This document shows positions 1 through 7,231 of a stretch of 41,887 nt of DNA, one piece after another. The DNA is taken from positions 1-41,887 of the IMG/VR virus record IMGVR_UViG_3300046675_000122, one strand, 5' to 3'. A program made the position numbers and the translations under genes. The notes below the pieces were generated by a model. That model was not told the DNA's origin. It ran no database searches and saw only the letters and a program-made list of their open reading frames with translations. Each line of letters starts with the position of its first letter. The first letter of the stretch is position 1. Origin of the DNA: a virus.

Positions 1-282
1 GGCAACCGTCCCGGCACGCGATGGCTGCGTCGCAGTTGCGCTGTCCGCTCCGAAGGCCCCAAATCCGCCGCCCAGAGCATAGTTGACGCGGATACCGTTC
101 GCTGCCGACGAGGAGCAGTTGGAGAACGGATACTGATTGTTGGCGGCGTTGTTGCCTGTAGGCGTGAACTGCACGAAGATGCTCTGCTCGCCAAGCACCA
201 TGCACGGGTTTGCCGCGATCTCCATCTGCTGCGAGACGCCGTCGTGGAACGACGAGATGACGGGTACGGGCTGGCGGATCAT
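1..282 (-). CDS. LamG-like protein, N-terminal fragment (left-edge allele)
   Basis: This is the first 94 codons of a lectin-like protein whose reading frame runs off the left edge. It is the second version of the complete gene at 40463-41248: bases 1-282 align without gaps to 40967-41248 with four mismatches. The changes replace residues in the TGTNGANNQYL stretch with TGNNAANNQYP. The start ATG at 282 overlaps the TGA of the upstream gene (ATGA). The fragment is an assembly or population variant, not a second gene copy, because it lies where the circle closes. Function follows the full-length copy: a probable virion surface or adhesin domain. Confidence 0.8.
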   Translation of the reverse strand, partial: MIRQPVPVISSFHDGVSQQMEIAANPCMVLGEQSIFVQFTPTGNNAANNQYPFSNCSSSAANGIRVNYALGGGFGAFGADSATATQPSRAGTVA

Positions 283-395
283 GTGTACTGATTGATGATC
301 GGCGTGTAGTAGACCACGTTGCCAGACGAGGCGAGTCCCGCTGTCGTCGTGGTCGTCACGTTCTGCGCGATGTAGAGGCAGTGGTTTGGCGGGCA
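1..395. repeat. Left copy of imperfect terminal overlap
   Basis: Bases 1-395 correspond to 40967-41887 at the other end, apart from about 520 extra bases there that carry an HNH gene. The part left of the insertion (1-282) differs at 4 positions. The part right of it (279-395) differs at about 15 of 117. Such an overlap is expected when a circular or permuted phage genome is assembled from a mixed population. Confidence 0.85.
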
Positions 396-812
396 GACGC
401 CACCGAAGAACTGGGCGATGCCGGTGGCGGGCATGGTGTAGATCGTGCCGTTTCCGTTCTCGCCGACGTTGATCGAGAAAATCGGGCGAACGAGCGAATC
501 GCGGCGGAAGGTGTCGGCGAAGGAAATTGCGCCTTCGGTGCCGAGCGTGCCCGAGCTCACAGCCGGATAGGTCGTCGTGTCGTTGAAGTTTCCGATGACG
601 TAGACGTTGATCTGTCCAGTCGCCTGCCGGTTCGCGCTCGCGGTCGTGAACTGGAAGCCGTACAGGTAATCGAAGTAGACATTCGTCGTATTGGCGACGT
701 TGTTCGATCCCCATCCGGCGATCCACGTCTGCGACGAGGCGAGCGATTGGAGGGCCGTCGTCGTGACAGTTGTCGTTGCTGCTGCATACTTGAGCTTGAT
801 GTCGCCAGCCAT
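279..812 (-). CDS. putative virion protein, 177 aa
   Basis: Unrecognised 177-residue protein encoded between a repetitive tail fibre gene (ends 826) and the LamG-like gene (starts 282). It is rich in Thr, Asn, Ala and Gly, lacks a signal peptide or membrane segment, and looks like an all-beta structural protein. The N-terminus has a TTTVTTT stretch and a second Thr run lies near the C-terminus. The start ATG at 812 has a GGAG ribosome site eight bases upstream. The stop overlaps the next start as ATGA. A divergent C-terminal end of the same gene occurs at 41771-41887. Position suggests a fibre- or capsid-associated protein, but this is inference. Confidence 0.75.
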   Translation of the reverse strand: MAGDIKLKYAAATTTVTTTALQSLASSQTWIAGWGSNNVANTTNVYFDYLYGFQFTTASANRQATGQINVYVIGNFNDTTTYPAVSSGTLGTEGAISFADTFRRDSLVRPIFSINVGENGNGTIYTMPATGIAQFFGGVCPPNHCLYIAQNVTTTTTAGLASSGNVVYYTPIINQYT

Positions 813-825
813 GATCGGGCTCCGT

Positions 826-2847
826 TTAGGTCTTGCGAATGACGAGTTGCGCGTTGATGCCCTTGGCGGTTGCGACCGCGGTGGCTATGGCGATAATGAT
901 GTCTCCCGCGGTGACCGTCGTCGAGGTGAAATCGGAGACGGTCGTGCTCTCGACCAGAGTCCCGCTAGAGATTGCCACGCCGCTAGTATTGATCGAGTCC
1001 GAGATCGTCGGCACAGCCGTCCCGCTCGCCTTGCGGCAGAACTTGATGGTGCAGGTGCCGGCATCGACCGCGATCGACCAGCCGATGATCGTGCCGCTGT
1101 AGGGGACGACGTACCAGAAGCTCTGCGCGTTGGTCGAGATTGCATTCGTCAGGTCGCCGATACCGAAGGGAACGCCCGTCAGGCGCACGTTCGACGTGTC
1201 GGCACCGGCCTGATAGTTGGTCCCGTCGGAGGCGACGTAGATCGACTCGAACTTGCCGAGGGTTACCGTGCTGCGCCCGCTGATGTTGGACGTCGTCGGC
1301 GTGATGGTGACTACGCCCGCGCCGAGATTCACCAGCATCGCCGACCACCCGGTCGTGAACGACCCTGTCGCCTGGGGTAGCGTGACCGCAATTGCTGCGG
1401 CGTTGCTGAAGGTGACGACCTTACCCTGATCTCCCGCGACGACGGTGTAACTCGTTCCCGTCTGCGCGTTGATGAGTTGCGGGAGCGAACCCGTCACATC
1501 GTTGGCGAGGTCGACCGCGGCAAAGGTCGGCGCCCCACTCGCATTCCCGTGCAGAACAGTTGTCGTCGTGCCAAGCGAGCCCATCGCCGTGACGTCAGCA
1601 ACGGCATTGCCGAGGACGAGCGCGTTGGCGGTCAGGTTGCCGGTGTGCGTAACCGTCCCGGCGCCGCCCGTGTACTGCGGGATGTTGAGAGTTCCGGCGC
1701 TGTACGTTGCCGCTCCGCTTGTTCCGGTCGTTGTCAGAGTAAATGCGGTGCAGGAGGTGAGCGTTCCCGAAGAAGGCGTCCCGAGCGCACCGCCGTTGAC
1801 GACGAATGCACCAGCAGTTCCGGTATTGATGCCAAGCGCCGCGACGACGCCGGTTCCTGTCGCGGTTACCTTGATGTCTGCCGATCCGGCGCCGAGCACA
1901 ACCGAATCGAGCGTCAGCGCCCCGCCCGTGTGGGTGACCGTTCCGCCACCCGAAGGAACGGTGAACGCGCCTGTGCCATCAAGATATTTCGTCGCATCGG
2001 CAGGGAGTACGACGCTCGTCAGGTTGTTACTAGCGTCGGTGAGCGTGACGGCTGATGCCGTCAGCGCGTCGTAGTGATACAGCCCGGCGCCAAACCAGCA
2101 GCTATAGTTCGTGCCGCCCGCGGTCTGGTCCTCGACCTTAATTCCATAGCCCTCGGTCAGTGTGCCACCTGAAACGGAAATACTCTGCCCCCTGACCGCA
2201 TAAGCGGCGTCGACCGTACCGCTAGTAACACCAACGTTTGAGTTGACTCCGACTAGATTGGAAACGCTTCCAGCGCCGTTGTAGCTAATATCGAAATCAA
2301 GACAGAAAATGTTTTGTGCCGCTCCGTTTCCAGAAGCATCCAGTTCCAGTCCTATGCCGACGGGATTGTTGCCGGAGGATGCGACAAAAAAGAACCCGGC
2401 TGCAGCAGAATTGGCAGTCGTATTCTTTGCTACGTTGATGCCCGCTGCTGGGAGCGGTATATCCCCAATGCCAACACTCTGATTCGTTTTGTCGTAACTA
2501 AACCCGGAATTCCCGCCGAACGTGCTCGAATCGTTGAACTGAACCTGGGTGTCCAAACCTCCGGGCGTGCCGCCACCTCCTGCGTACTGCGGGATGTTGA
2601 GCGTGCCCGAGACATAGGTCGCCGCGCCACTCGTACCCGTCGTCGTGAGCGTGAACGCCGTGCAGTTGGTGAGAATGCCGGATGCGGGCGTGCCGAGGTT
2701 CGGCGCGACGAAGGTGAGGCCGGGAACTCCGGCGATGTCGCCGATCGTCGCCTTGAGCGAGGTTCCATCCGCATCCTGCTGGAGCTCGAGGACGTCGGTG
2801 ATCGACGGCGTGCCGCTTGCGATGCCCCAGATTCTGATGTTTGCCAT
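826..2847 (-). CDS. repetitive tail fibre protein, 673 aa
   Basis: Large Thr/Gly/Ala/Ser-rich protein typical of phage fibres. Two copies of a module with GTP(A/S)SG, LT(N/S)CTAFTLTTTGTSGAATY and TLNIPQY lie near residues 55-105 and 370-415. A VTHTG module also recurs twice. These are known fibre building blocks in Alpha- and Betaproteobacteria phages. The C-terminal third differs from the repeats and probably forms the receptor-binding tip. I chose the ATG at 2847, whose protein begins MANIRIWG, because AGGA lies just upstream. An in-frame extension to 2895 would overlap the preceding gene. The protein probably trimerises and acts in adsorption; host receptor unknown. Confidence 0.85.
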   Translation of the reverse strand: MANIRIWGIASGTPSITDVLELQQDADGTSLKATIGDIAGVPGLTFVAPNLGTPASGILTNCTAFTLTTTGTSGAATYVSGTLNIPQYAGGGGTPGGLDTQVQFNDSSTFGGNSGFSYDKTNQSVGIGDIPLPAAGINVAKNTTANSAAAGFFFVASSGNNPVGIGLELDASGNGAAQNIFCLDFDISYNGAGSVSNLVGVNSNVGVTSGTVDAAYAVRGQSISVSGGTLTEGYGIKVEDQTAGGTNYSCWFGAGLYHYDALTASAVTLTDASNNLTSVVLPADATKYLDGTGAFTVPSGGGTVTHTGGALTLDSVVLGAGSADIKVTATGTGVVAALGINTGTAGAFVVNGGALGTPSSGTLTSCTAFTLTTTGTSGAATYSAGTLNIPQYTGGAGTVTHTGNLTANALVLGNAVADVTAMGSLGTTTTVLHGNASGAPTFAAVDLANDVTGSLPQLINAQTGTSYTVVAGDQGKVVTFSNAAAIAVTLPQATGSFTTGWSAMLVNLGAGVVTITPTTSNISGRSTVTLGKFESIYVASDGTNYQAGADTSNVRLTGVPFGIGDLTNAISTNAQSFWYVVPYSGTIIGWSIAVDAGTCTIKFCRKASGTAVPTISDSINTSGVAISSGTLVESTTVSDFTSTTVTAGDIIIAIATAVATAKGINAQLVIRKT

Positions 2848-2854
2848 TGTGATC

Positions 2855-3751
2855 CTAGCTCGATCCGTAGCCCGCGAACGTGGTGAACACCCCAACGCCG
2901 GTAAGGGAGAACGTCTGCGTCGTCAGCAATGTGGCTCCGCTGAATACCTTGAAGGTACAGGTGCCGACGCCACCAAGTTCCTGCGCGACATTGAACCCGA
3001 CGGATAGTACTGAGGGGGAAAAGGTTATGGTCATGCTGCCCGCATGGCAACAGGGATAGACCCCAGTCGGGTCGCCGAGGGTGGGCCAATAGCCGATGTC
3101 GGCTACCTTGATGAGTGCGCCGCTAGTACTGGTCACCGTGAATCCGGTGAACACCCCGCTAACGGTGAAGTCCTGATTCGCTGGAGCGATTCCGGCAAAT
3201 GTCTGCAGAGTGTTCGACGGATGGTCGGTGAGAAACGTCGTCTTGTTGTTGTAGAAGCCAGTCGCGCTCCCGGAGTTTCCGAAGTAAAGGTTTGAGACAA
3301 GAGCGTTCGACGCCTCGTCGGGGATGTCGAGCGTGATCTTCGTGATCGGACTCGTCGGTGGGGGCGGACCTCCGTCTCCGATGCACACCTGTCCGATCAG
3401 ATCTACCGGCCAGCCGTGGACGTAGTGGTCGATGGCATTGATCGCGGTGAAGCACATATGGCCCGCCGCGTCGCCGAGCACGCCGTCGTTGTAGAAGCGC
3501 GAGCCGAGCGCGGGCGGATCGTCGATCAGGGCGCAGAGGCGTCCGGTCGCGGCGTCTCTGGCAAACCCGTCCTGAAAGGAAGCAGTTGCCGGGACCGCGC
3601 CGGTCAGGATGTAGAGCGTCGTCCCGTCTACTGAGAAGCGGATGCCCGCGAGATAGGGGTCGGCAACGTCGGGAGCCGTGTCGGACACGACCGCGCGCCC
3701 TGTCGTTGAATCAACGGGCAGGCGGTTGATGAACGTCACGGCAATCCCCAA
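2855..3751 (-). CDS. putative virion protein with beta-rich C-terminal domain
   Basis: 298-residue protein of unknown function between the capsid gene cluster and the long fibre gene. The first 120 residues resemble a structural adaptor. A Gly/Pro-rich segment (GDGGPPPPT) near residue 126 separates them from a second half predicted to be a beta-sandwich, with alternating hydrophobic strands and the motif GTCTFKVFSGATLL. This layout suggests an N-terminal virion attachment part and a C-terminal carbohydrate- or surface-binding module. No signal peptide or membrane helix is visible. The hairpin at 3795-3816 lies directly upstream, so this gene may start a new transcript or rely on read-through. 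Confidence 0.7.
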   Translation of the reverse strand: MGIAVTFINRLPVDSTTGRAVVSDTAPDVADPYLAGIRFSVDGTTLYILTGAVPATASFQDGFARDAATGRLCALIDDPPALGSRFYNDGVLGDAAGHMCFTAINAIDHYVHGWPVDLIGQVCIGDGGPPPPTSPITKITLDIPDEASNALVSNLYFGNSGSATGFYNNKTTFLTDHPSNTLQTFAGIAPANQDFTVSGVFTGFTVTSTSGALIKVADIGYWPTLGDPTGVYPCCHAGSMTITFSPSVLSVGFNVAQELGGVGTCTFKVFSGATLLTTQTFSLTGVGVFTTFAGYGSS

Positions 3752-3794
3752 AAAAGCGCGGGTAGCGGTGGCTGACCCCCTCCCCGCGCGGAAA

Positions 3795-3816
3795 CCCCCG
3801 GACTTTCATCCGGGGG
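3795..3816 (-). terminator. stem-loop after capsid genes
   Basis: A perfect 8-bp GC-rich inverted repeat (cccccgga / tccggggg) with a 6-base loop lies between the 106-aa gene and the 298-aa gene. On the minus strand it is followed only by a short T run (TTTCC), so it may be a weak terminator, an attenuator or an mRNA stabiliser bounding the capsid transcript. Confidence 0.55.
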
Positions 3817-3830
3817 CGAGAGGCACGCGG

Positions 3831-4151
3831 TTATGGCGTGGTGACTGCCGTCGAGGTCAGGAACGCATAGTCGCCCTCGACCAGCGCGACGCCGGTTTCG
3901 TTCGTCCAAGAGTTCCCGCTGCCCGATGAGGTCGTCACGCCGTCCGTTCCGATGCCGATCGTGCCGGAGCTTGTGACCCCGGCCGATGCGACCCGGGCGA
4001 ACTTCGCCAGATTGCGGCCCGCGACCGGGGTGCAGGTCAGCGTCATGCCAAGAGCGAATGGCGCGGTGGCGTCGGACGCCGTTCCGACAGTGGTCGTCGG
4101 CTTCCAGACATGGTTGGGCGTTGCGCCGATGATGGGGGAGTCAATGCTCAT
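3831..4151 (-). CDS. putative capsid decoration/head protein, 106 aa
   Basis: Small protein encoded directly downstream of the major capsid gene, where many phages carry a decoration (head-stabilising) protein. It is Thr/Gly/Ala-rich with short alternating hydrophobic segments (GMTLTCTPV, GDYAFLTS) that suggest a compact beta fold, and it has no signal peptide. I recognise no specific family motif. The role is inferred from its size and position, just upstream of the 3795-3816 stem-loop. It would be expected in large copy number if it is a decoration protein. Confidence 0.7.
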   Translation of the reverse strand: MSIDSPIIGATPNHVWKPTTTVGTASDATAPFALGMTLTCTPVAGRNLAKFARVASAGVTSSGTIGIGTDGVTTSSGSGNSWTNETGVALVEGDYAFLTSTAVTTP

Positions 4152-4184
4152 TTCAGATTCCTTTCAGTCGATTGGCGGCAACGA

Positions 4185-5156
4185 TCAGGCGTCTGCCCTG
4201 ACACCCTGGAACTGCGACCCGGAAACCGTGAGGTTGCCGGCCCATGCGAGCAGTTGCACGACGGCGTCCTGATTGACGCTGTAACGCTTGCTCGGGTCGA
4301 GCGGTACGAAGTTGCGATCACGGTGCGGGCGGAGGAACAGGTACTTCGTGTTCAGCATGTACATCGTGCTGACCGGGGCGAAACCGCCGATACCGCCGTC
4401 GAGCACCACGTCGGCCTGCATGAACTTGACCGTCGGGAACCCGAGGTCCGCGAGCTTGGAATCGGTGAACCGCTGGATCGCTTGGAGCGACGCCATGTAG
4501 AGCGCCCAGTAGGCGTTGTCCATCATGATGAGGTCGATGTGGTCCGCACCACGGACACACTTGGCGTAGAGCGCGTTCATCGCCGCCTGGATGGTCGTCG
4601 CCGTCAGCGCCGAGCCGCCGACCGAGTACTGGTTCTGCCAGAACGTCCACGTCTGGCGGTCGATGCCGCCGTAGGTGCCCGAGGTCGGCGTCTTGGAGAC
4701 GGCGGTCAGGAGGCCGGTGATCTGCTTCCCGCCGTTGGCGGTGCCGTCGGAATAGAGGCCGGCGGCAATCAGGTTCTGCATCGTCGCCTCGCCGACCTTG
4801 ATGCGGGACTCCATGAGGTCGATGATCTGTTCCTTGCTCGAGTTCTGCAGCATCTCGAGGCCCGACATCGTGATCGCGCAGGCGGCTTGCTTGATGTCGT
4901 ACTGCGCGGCGGAGATCACGTCCTGCGCGCCGATGGGAAGGGCTTCGTAGCCCGAGTACCAGCCGGCGTTGCCGTTCTGCTGGAACGAGAGCTCCTGCAG
5001 GATGACGTTACCGCCCCCGAAGGGCTTCACGTTCCCCTGCTCGCGCAGCTTGTAGAGGATGGCGTTGTTCTTGGTGACGTTATCCGCGATCTGGCCGGTA
5101 CGGCTCTGGATCGTCGTGGCAATGACGTCGGAAATTGCGGCGTTGGCGAATGCCAT
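4185..5156 (-). CDS. major capsid protein
   Basis: 323-residue protein that builds the icosahedral shell. Length, its place directly after the scaffolding gene and sequence features (IADNVTKNNAILYKL, GGNVILQEL, QITGLL, a conserved RQTW.FW motif and the VNQDAVVQLLAW end) match HK97-fold capsid proteins of podoviruses. No N-terminal protease or delta domain is visible, which agrees with the separate scaffold at 5861-6913. AGGAG lies six bases before the ATG at 5156. A promoter-like sequence at 5272-5300 and a roughly 110-base leader suggest separate, high expression. A short hairpin (ggttgt/acaacc) precedes the ribosome site and may affect mRNA stability. Confidence 0.93.
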   Translation of the reverse strand: MAFANAAISDVIATTIQSRTGQIADNVTKNNAILYKLREQGNVKPFGGGNVILQELSFQQNGNAGWYSGYEALPIGAQDVISAAQYDIKQAACAITMSGLEMLQNSSKEQIIDLMESRIKVGEATMQNLIAAGLYSDGTANGGKQITGLLTAVSKTPTSGTYGGIDRQTWTFWQNQYSVGGSALTATTIQAAMNALYAKCVRGADHIDLIMMDNAYWALYMASLQAIQRFTDSKLADLGFPTVKFMQADVVLDGGIGGFAPVSTMYMLNTKYLFLRPHRDRNFVPLDPSKRYSVNQDAVVQLLAWAGNLTVSGSQFQGVRADA

Positions 5157-5271
5157 GATGCGCTCCTAGGGTTGGTTGTTCACAACCTCGGAGGCTGGCC
5201 GCAACGATATGCGGTGCTGGAACCCGGTGGCTCGCTCTAGGCAGTCCGGTTTCCTGATGAGGACAGACAGG

Positions 5272-5300
5272 ACGATAGACTCCAATTATCGCCCTGTCAA
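5272..5300 (-). promoter_or_regulatory. sigma70-like promoter for the capsid gene
   Basis: On the minus strand TTGACA (5300-5295), a spacer of exactly 17 bases and TATCGT (5277-5272) form a good sigma70-type promoter. It points at the capsid gene, leaving a leader of about 110 bases. It lies in one of the few gaps of the late region and would allow extra capsid transcription. Confidence 0.6.
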
Positions 5301-5309
5301 ATTACGGCG

Positions 5310-5513
5310 CTATTTCCCGAGAATGCGATTCGCCTTGGCGACGATGGTCTGCCGGAGCGTGGGCGAGAGCTTGCCCTTGTTGACCATCTGGGTTGCCCTT
5401 GCCTTTGCGTTTGCGGCGTGGGCCTTGTCCGGCATCGGATAGGCTTTGCGGCCCGGGATGCCGAAGGTCGACTTTGGCAGGCTGTTGCGGGCGCTTGTCG
5501 TGAGTTTCGCCAT
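5310..5513 (-). CDS. small basic phage protein, 67 aa
   Basis: 67-residue basic protein (many Lys/Arg/Ala). It carries a pattern seen in many phage head regions: LPKSTFGIPGRKAYPMPDKAHAANA, here cited only by its key parts TFGIPGRKAYP and DKAHAANA, followed by a helical RATQMV...LRQTIVAKA segment. Related segments also occur fused to capsid maturation proteins. The biochemical role is unknown. It sits between the 110-aa gene and the capsid promoter, close to the scaffold and capsid genes, so a head-assembly role is plausible. Confidence 0.75.
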   Translation of the reverse strand: MAKLTTSARNSLPKSTFGIPGRKAYPMPDKAHAANAKARATQMVNKGKLSPTLRQTIVAKANRILGK

Positions 5514-5526
5514 TGTTTGCTCCAGA

Positions 5527-5859
5527 TCAAGGTCCGGCTGCGGCCGGCGTATTGGCGTTGATCGCGTCCACTACCTTCTGTTTGTTCGCCTCGACCCCGG
5601 CGAATACCGCATCCACCTTGGCCTGCACCGCGGGCGGTAGCGTCGTGCCCGACAGGGCGTCGGCCAGTTGCTGCTTCAGGCCGGCAACCAAGACCGACAG
5701 GCTGTCGATCTGCGTGCCTTCATCCGTTACGTCGGCCAGAACTTCGTCCAATGTCGCCATGATCTTTCCTTGGTTGTGCAGCAGTTGATGAAGCAGCGCC
5801 AGCACTCGCTCGCCGTCGCCGTCGTGTACGTGCAGATGGATCTCTGCTCGTATCTCCAT
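5527..5859 (-). CDS. small coiled-coil phage protein, 110 aa
   Basis: Helical protein of unknown function downstream of the scaffold. Residues 34-110 (MATLDEVLADV onward) contain the pattern TLDEVLADVTDEGTQIDSL followed by VLVAGLKQQL, common in small phage proteins and suggesting a coiled coil. I place the start at 5859 (MEIRAEIHLHVH) because GGAGAG lies five bases upstream, inside the end of the scaffold gene, and the ATG follows that stop at once. An internal ATG at 5760 would give a 77-residue protein starting at MATLDEV and is a real alternative. It may be a head-assembly accessory protein. Confidence 0.75.
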   Translation of the reverse strand: MEIRAEIHLHVHDGDGERVLALLHQLLHNQGKIMATLDEVLADVTDEGTQIDSLSVLVAGLKQQLADALSGTTLPPAVQAKVDAVFAGVEANKQKVVDAINANTPAAAGP

Positions 5860-5860
5860 A

Positions 5861-6913
5861 CTACTCTCCGAACGCGCGCTCGATGGTGGCGCGAAGCGAT
5901 TCCCCGCCCGGAGCCACTTGCCGGACCCCGGCGCCGTTCGGAGCGCCACGGATGGCGGTTCCAGCCGCGCGCTGCGCCTTTTCTGCCTGCGTGCGGCTCT
6001 GGTACTCGCGGTCGATGAGCGTCTTGCGAACGTCCGCGTGCATCCCGACCGCCATGTCGTAGGCGCTGCGGAGGTCGCGGGCGACGTTGTTCTCGATCAG
6101 GAGCGCCATGATGCCGCGCACCTGCGGGAAGAACTCGTTCTGCGGGTCGGCGGCGAAGGAGGAGAATTCCTGCTGCGTCTGCTGCACTGTCTGCTGCTGC
6201 ATGGCGCTGCTGCCGTACATCTTCTCTGTGAGGAGGTTCGCGGCCTGCGCCTCTGCCTTGGCGAGGTCGATGTTCACGGGTTGACTCAGATCAACGCCGT
6301 ACTGTTGCGCGAGCGAGAGGATCATGGCCTTGCGGTACTCCGGCCCACCCGTCCGCAACTGGTGCGCGGTCTGCAAGAGCGTCCGCATGGCGGTGATCGG
6401 CGTCGCCCCTTCGGCCTGGAGCTGGTCGGCATAAGGCACGAACTCGTTCAGCACCGCCTCTGCCACGTTCCCGCGACGAGCAACCGCCTCGAAGCCGTGC
6501 TGCAGTTCCTGCTCGCGCTGGTGGAGGTAGGGGCGGATCTCGGCCGGAACCTTGTCGTAGAAGGGCCGCATCTCCGCCTTCCACGACTGCGGCGGCTCGT
6601 TGAACTGGGGGGCAGCGGCACCGGGAGGCGGAGGCGGCGCGATGGCAGGAGCGGGAGCCCCCGGGGATGCCGGCGCCGTTTCTCCCGGTGCGCTGCTTTT
6701 CTTCGGCAGGAACCGGCCCGAGGCATCGCGTTCCCGCCCGTCAGTGGGCGCCTCGAGCGGCAGGGATTCCTGCGCGGGTGCTGCTTCGGGCTTGGCCGGA
6801 GCGTCCGGCGTGACGATCTTGTCGAACGAAGTCTCGATCGTGTTCGTGAGTTGCTGCGCGTCGTTCTGCGGCAGCACGTCTTCCTGCAGCGTGACGTCGT
6901 TCGGGTCGGCCAT
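5861..6913 (-). CDS. scaffolding protein
   Basis: 350-residue protein with the hallmarks of a podoviral scaffold. The N-terminal 110 residues are disordered, acidic and Pro/Ala-rich. The central part is helical (from PQSWKAEMRPFYDKVPAEIR, through EQELQHGF and a long Gln-rich stretch near residues 250-265). The C-terminal tail is short and basic. Scaffolds organise capsid subunits around the portal and leave or are degraded before packaging. Its position between portal and capsid genes fits. The ASGRFLPKK segment near residue 66 is common in such proteins. The start ATG at 6913 follows the 104-aa gene closely. Confidence 0.88.
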   Translation of the reverse strand: MADPNDVTLQEDVLPQNDAQQLTNTIETSFDKIVTPDAPAKPEAAPAQESLPLEAPTDGRERDASGRFLPKKSSAPGETAPASPGAPAPAIAPPPPPGAAAPQFNEPPQSWKAEMRPFYDKVPAEIRPYLHQREQELQHGFEAVARRGNVAEAVLNEFVPYADQLQAEGATPITAMRTLLQTAHQLRTGGPEYRKAMILSLAQQYGVDLSQPVNIDLAKAEAQAANLLTEKMYGSSAMQQQTVQQTQQEFSSFAADPQNEFFPQVRGIMALLIENNVARDLRSAYDMAVGMHADVRKTLIDREYQSRTQAEKAQRAAGTAIRGAPNGAGVRQVAPGGESLRATIERAFGE

Positions 6914-6916
6914 TCT

Positions 6917-7231
6917 CTATCCTCTCGCTTTGCCGGTGCGGATTGCCCGGTCGGTGTATTCCCACATCATCTCGCGCATCTGCACGCGCTCTCTCGTTTT
7001 CTGGTAGCGGTCCTCGACCTTGTGGCCGGCTACTTCGTGCGTATGAACGACGCCATGCTTTCCCATATGCTCGCGCAGAGCCGACTGAGAGTTGATAACG
7101 CTCCCGTCGATGGGGGAGACGAAGGGGGCAATGTCGTCACGTATGGCGGGCGCCTCCGATACTGCGCCGCGCGTAACTTCCACGAAGCTCTTTGATACGG
7201 GGTCATAGCGAAATGTCCTCCGCGCCATCAT
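6917..7231 (-). CDS. conserved small phage protein, 104 aa
   Basis: 104-residue basic protein found in podovirus head operons, with the recognisable parts RRTFRYDP near the start and SPIDGSVINSQSALREH in the middle. Its function is not established. The C-terminal half is highly charged and helical. The gene overlaps the portal stop as ATGA (start 7231), indicating translational coupling, and is followed by the scaffold after only a few bases. A role in head assembly or in host takeover is possible; I see no enzyme motif. Confidence 0.8.
   Translation of the reverse strand: MMARRTFRYDPVSKSFVEVTRGAVSEAPAIRDDIAPFVSPIDGSVINSQSALREHMGKHGVVHTHEVAGHKVEDRYQKTRERVQMREMMWEYTDRAIRTGKARG

Noticed and set aside
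5254-5261. CTGATGAG, the hammerhead ribozyme core motif
   Set aside because: No complementary stem II follows and the GAAA element is missing (GATA only), so a hammerhead cannot form.
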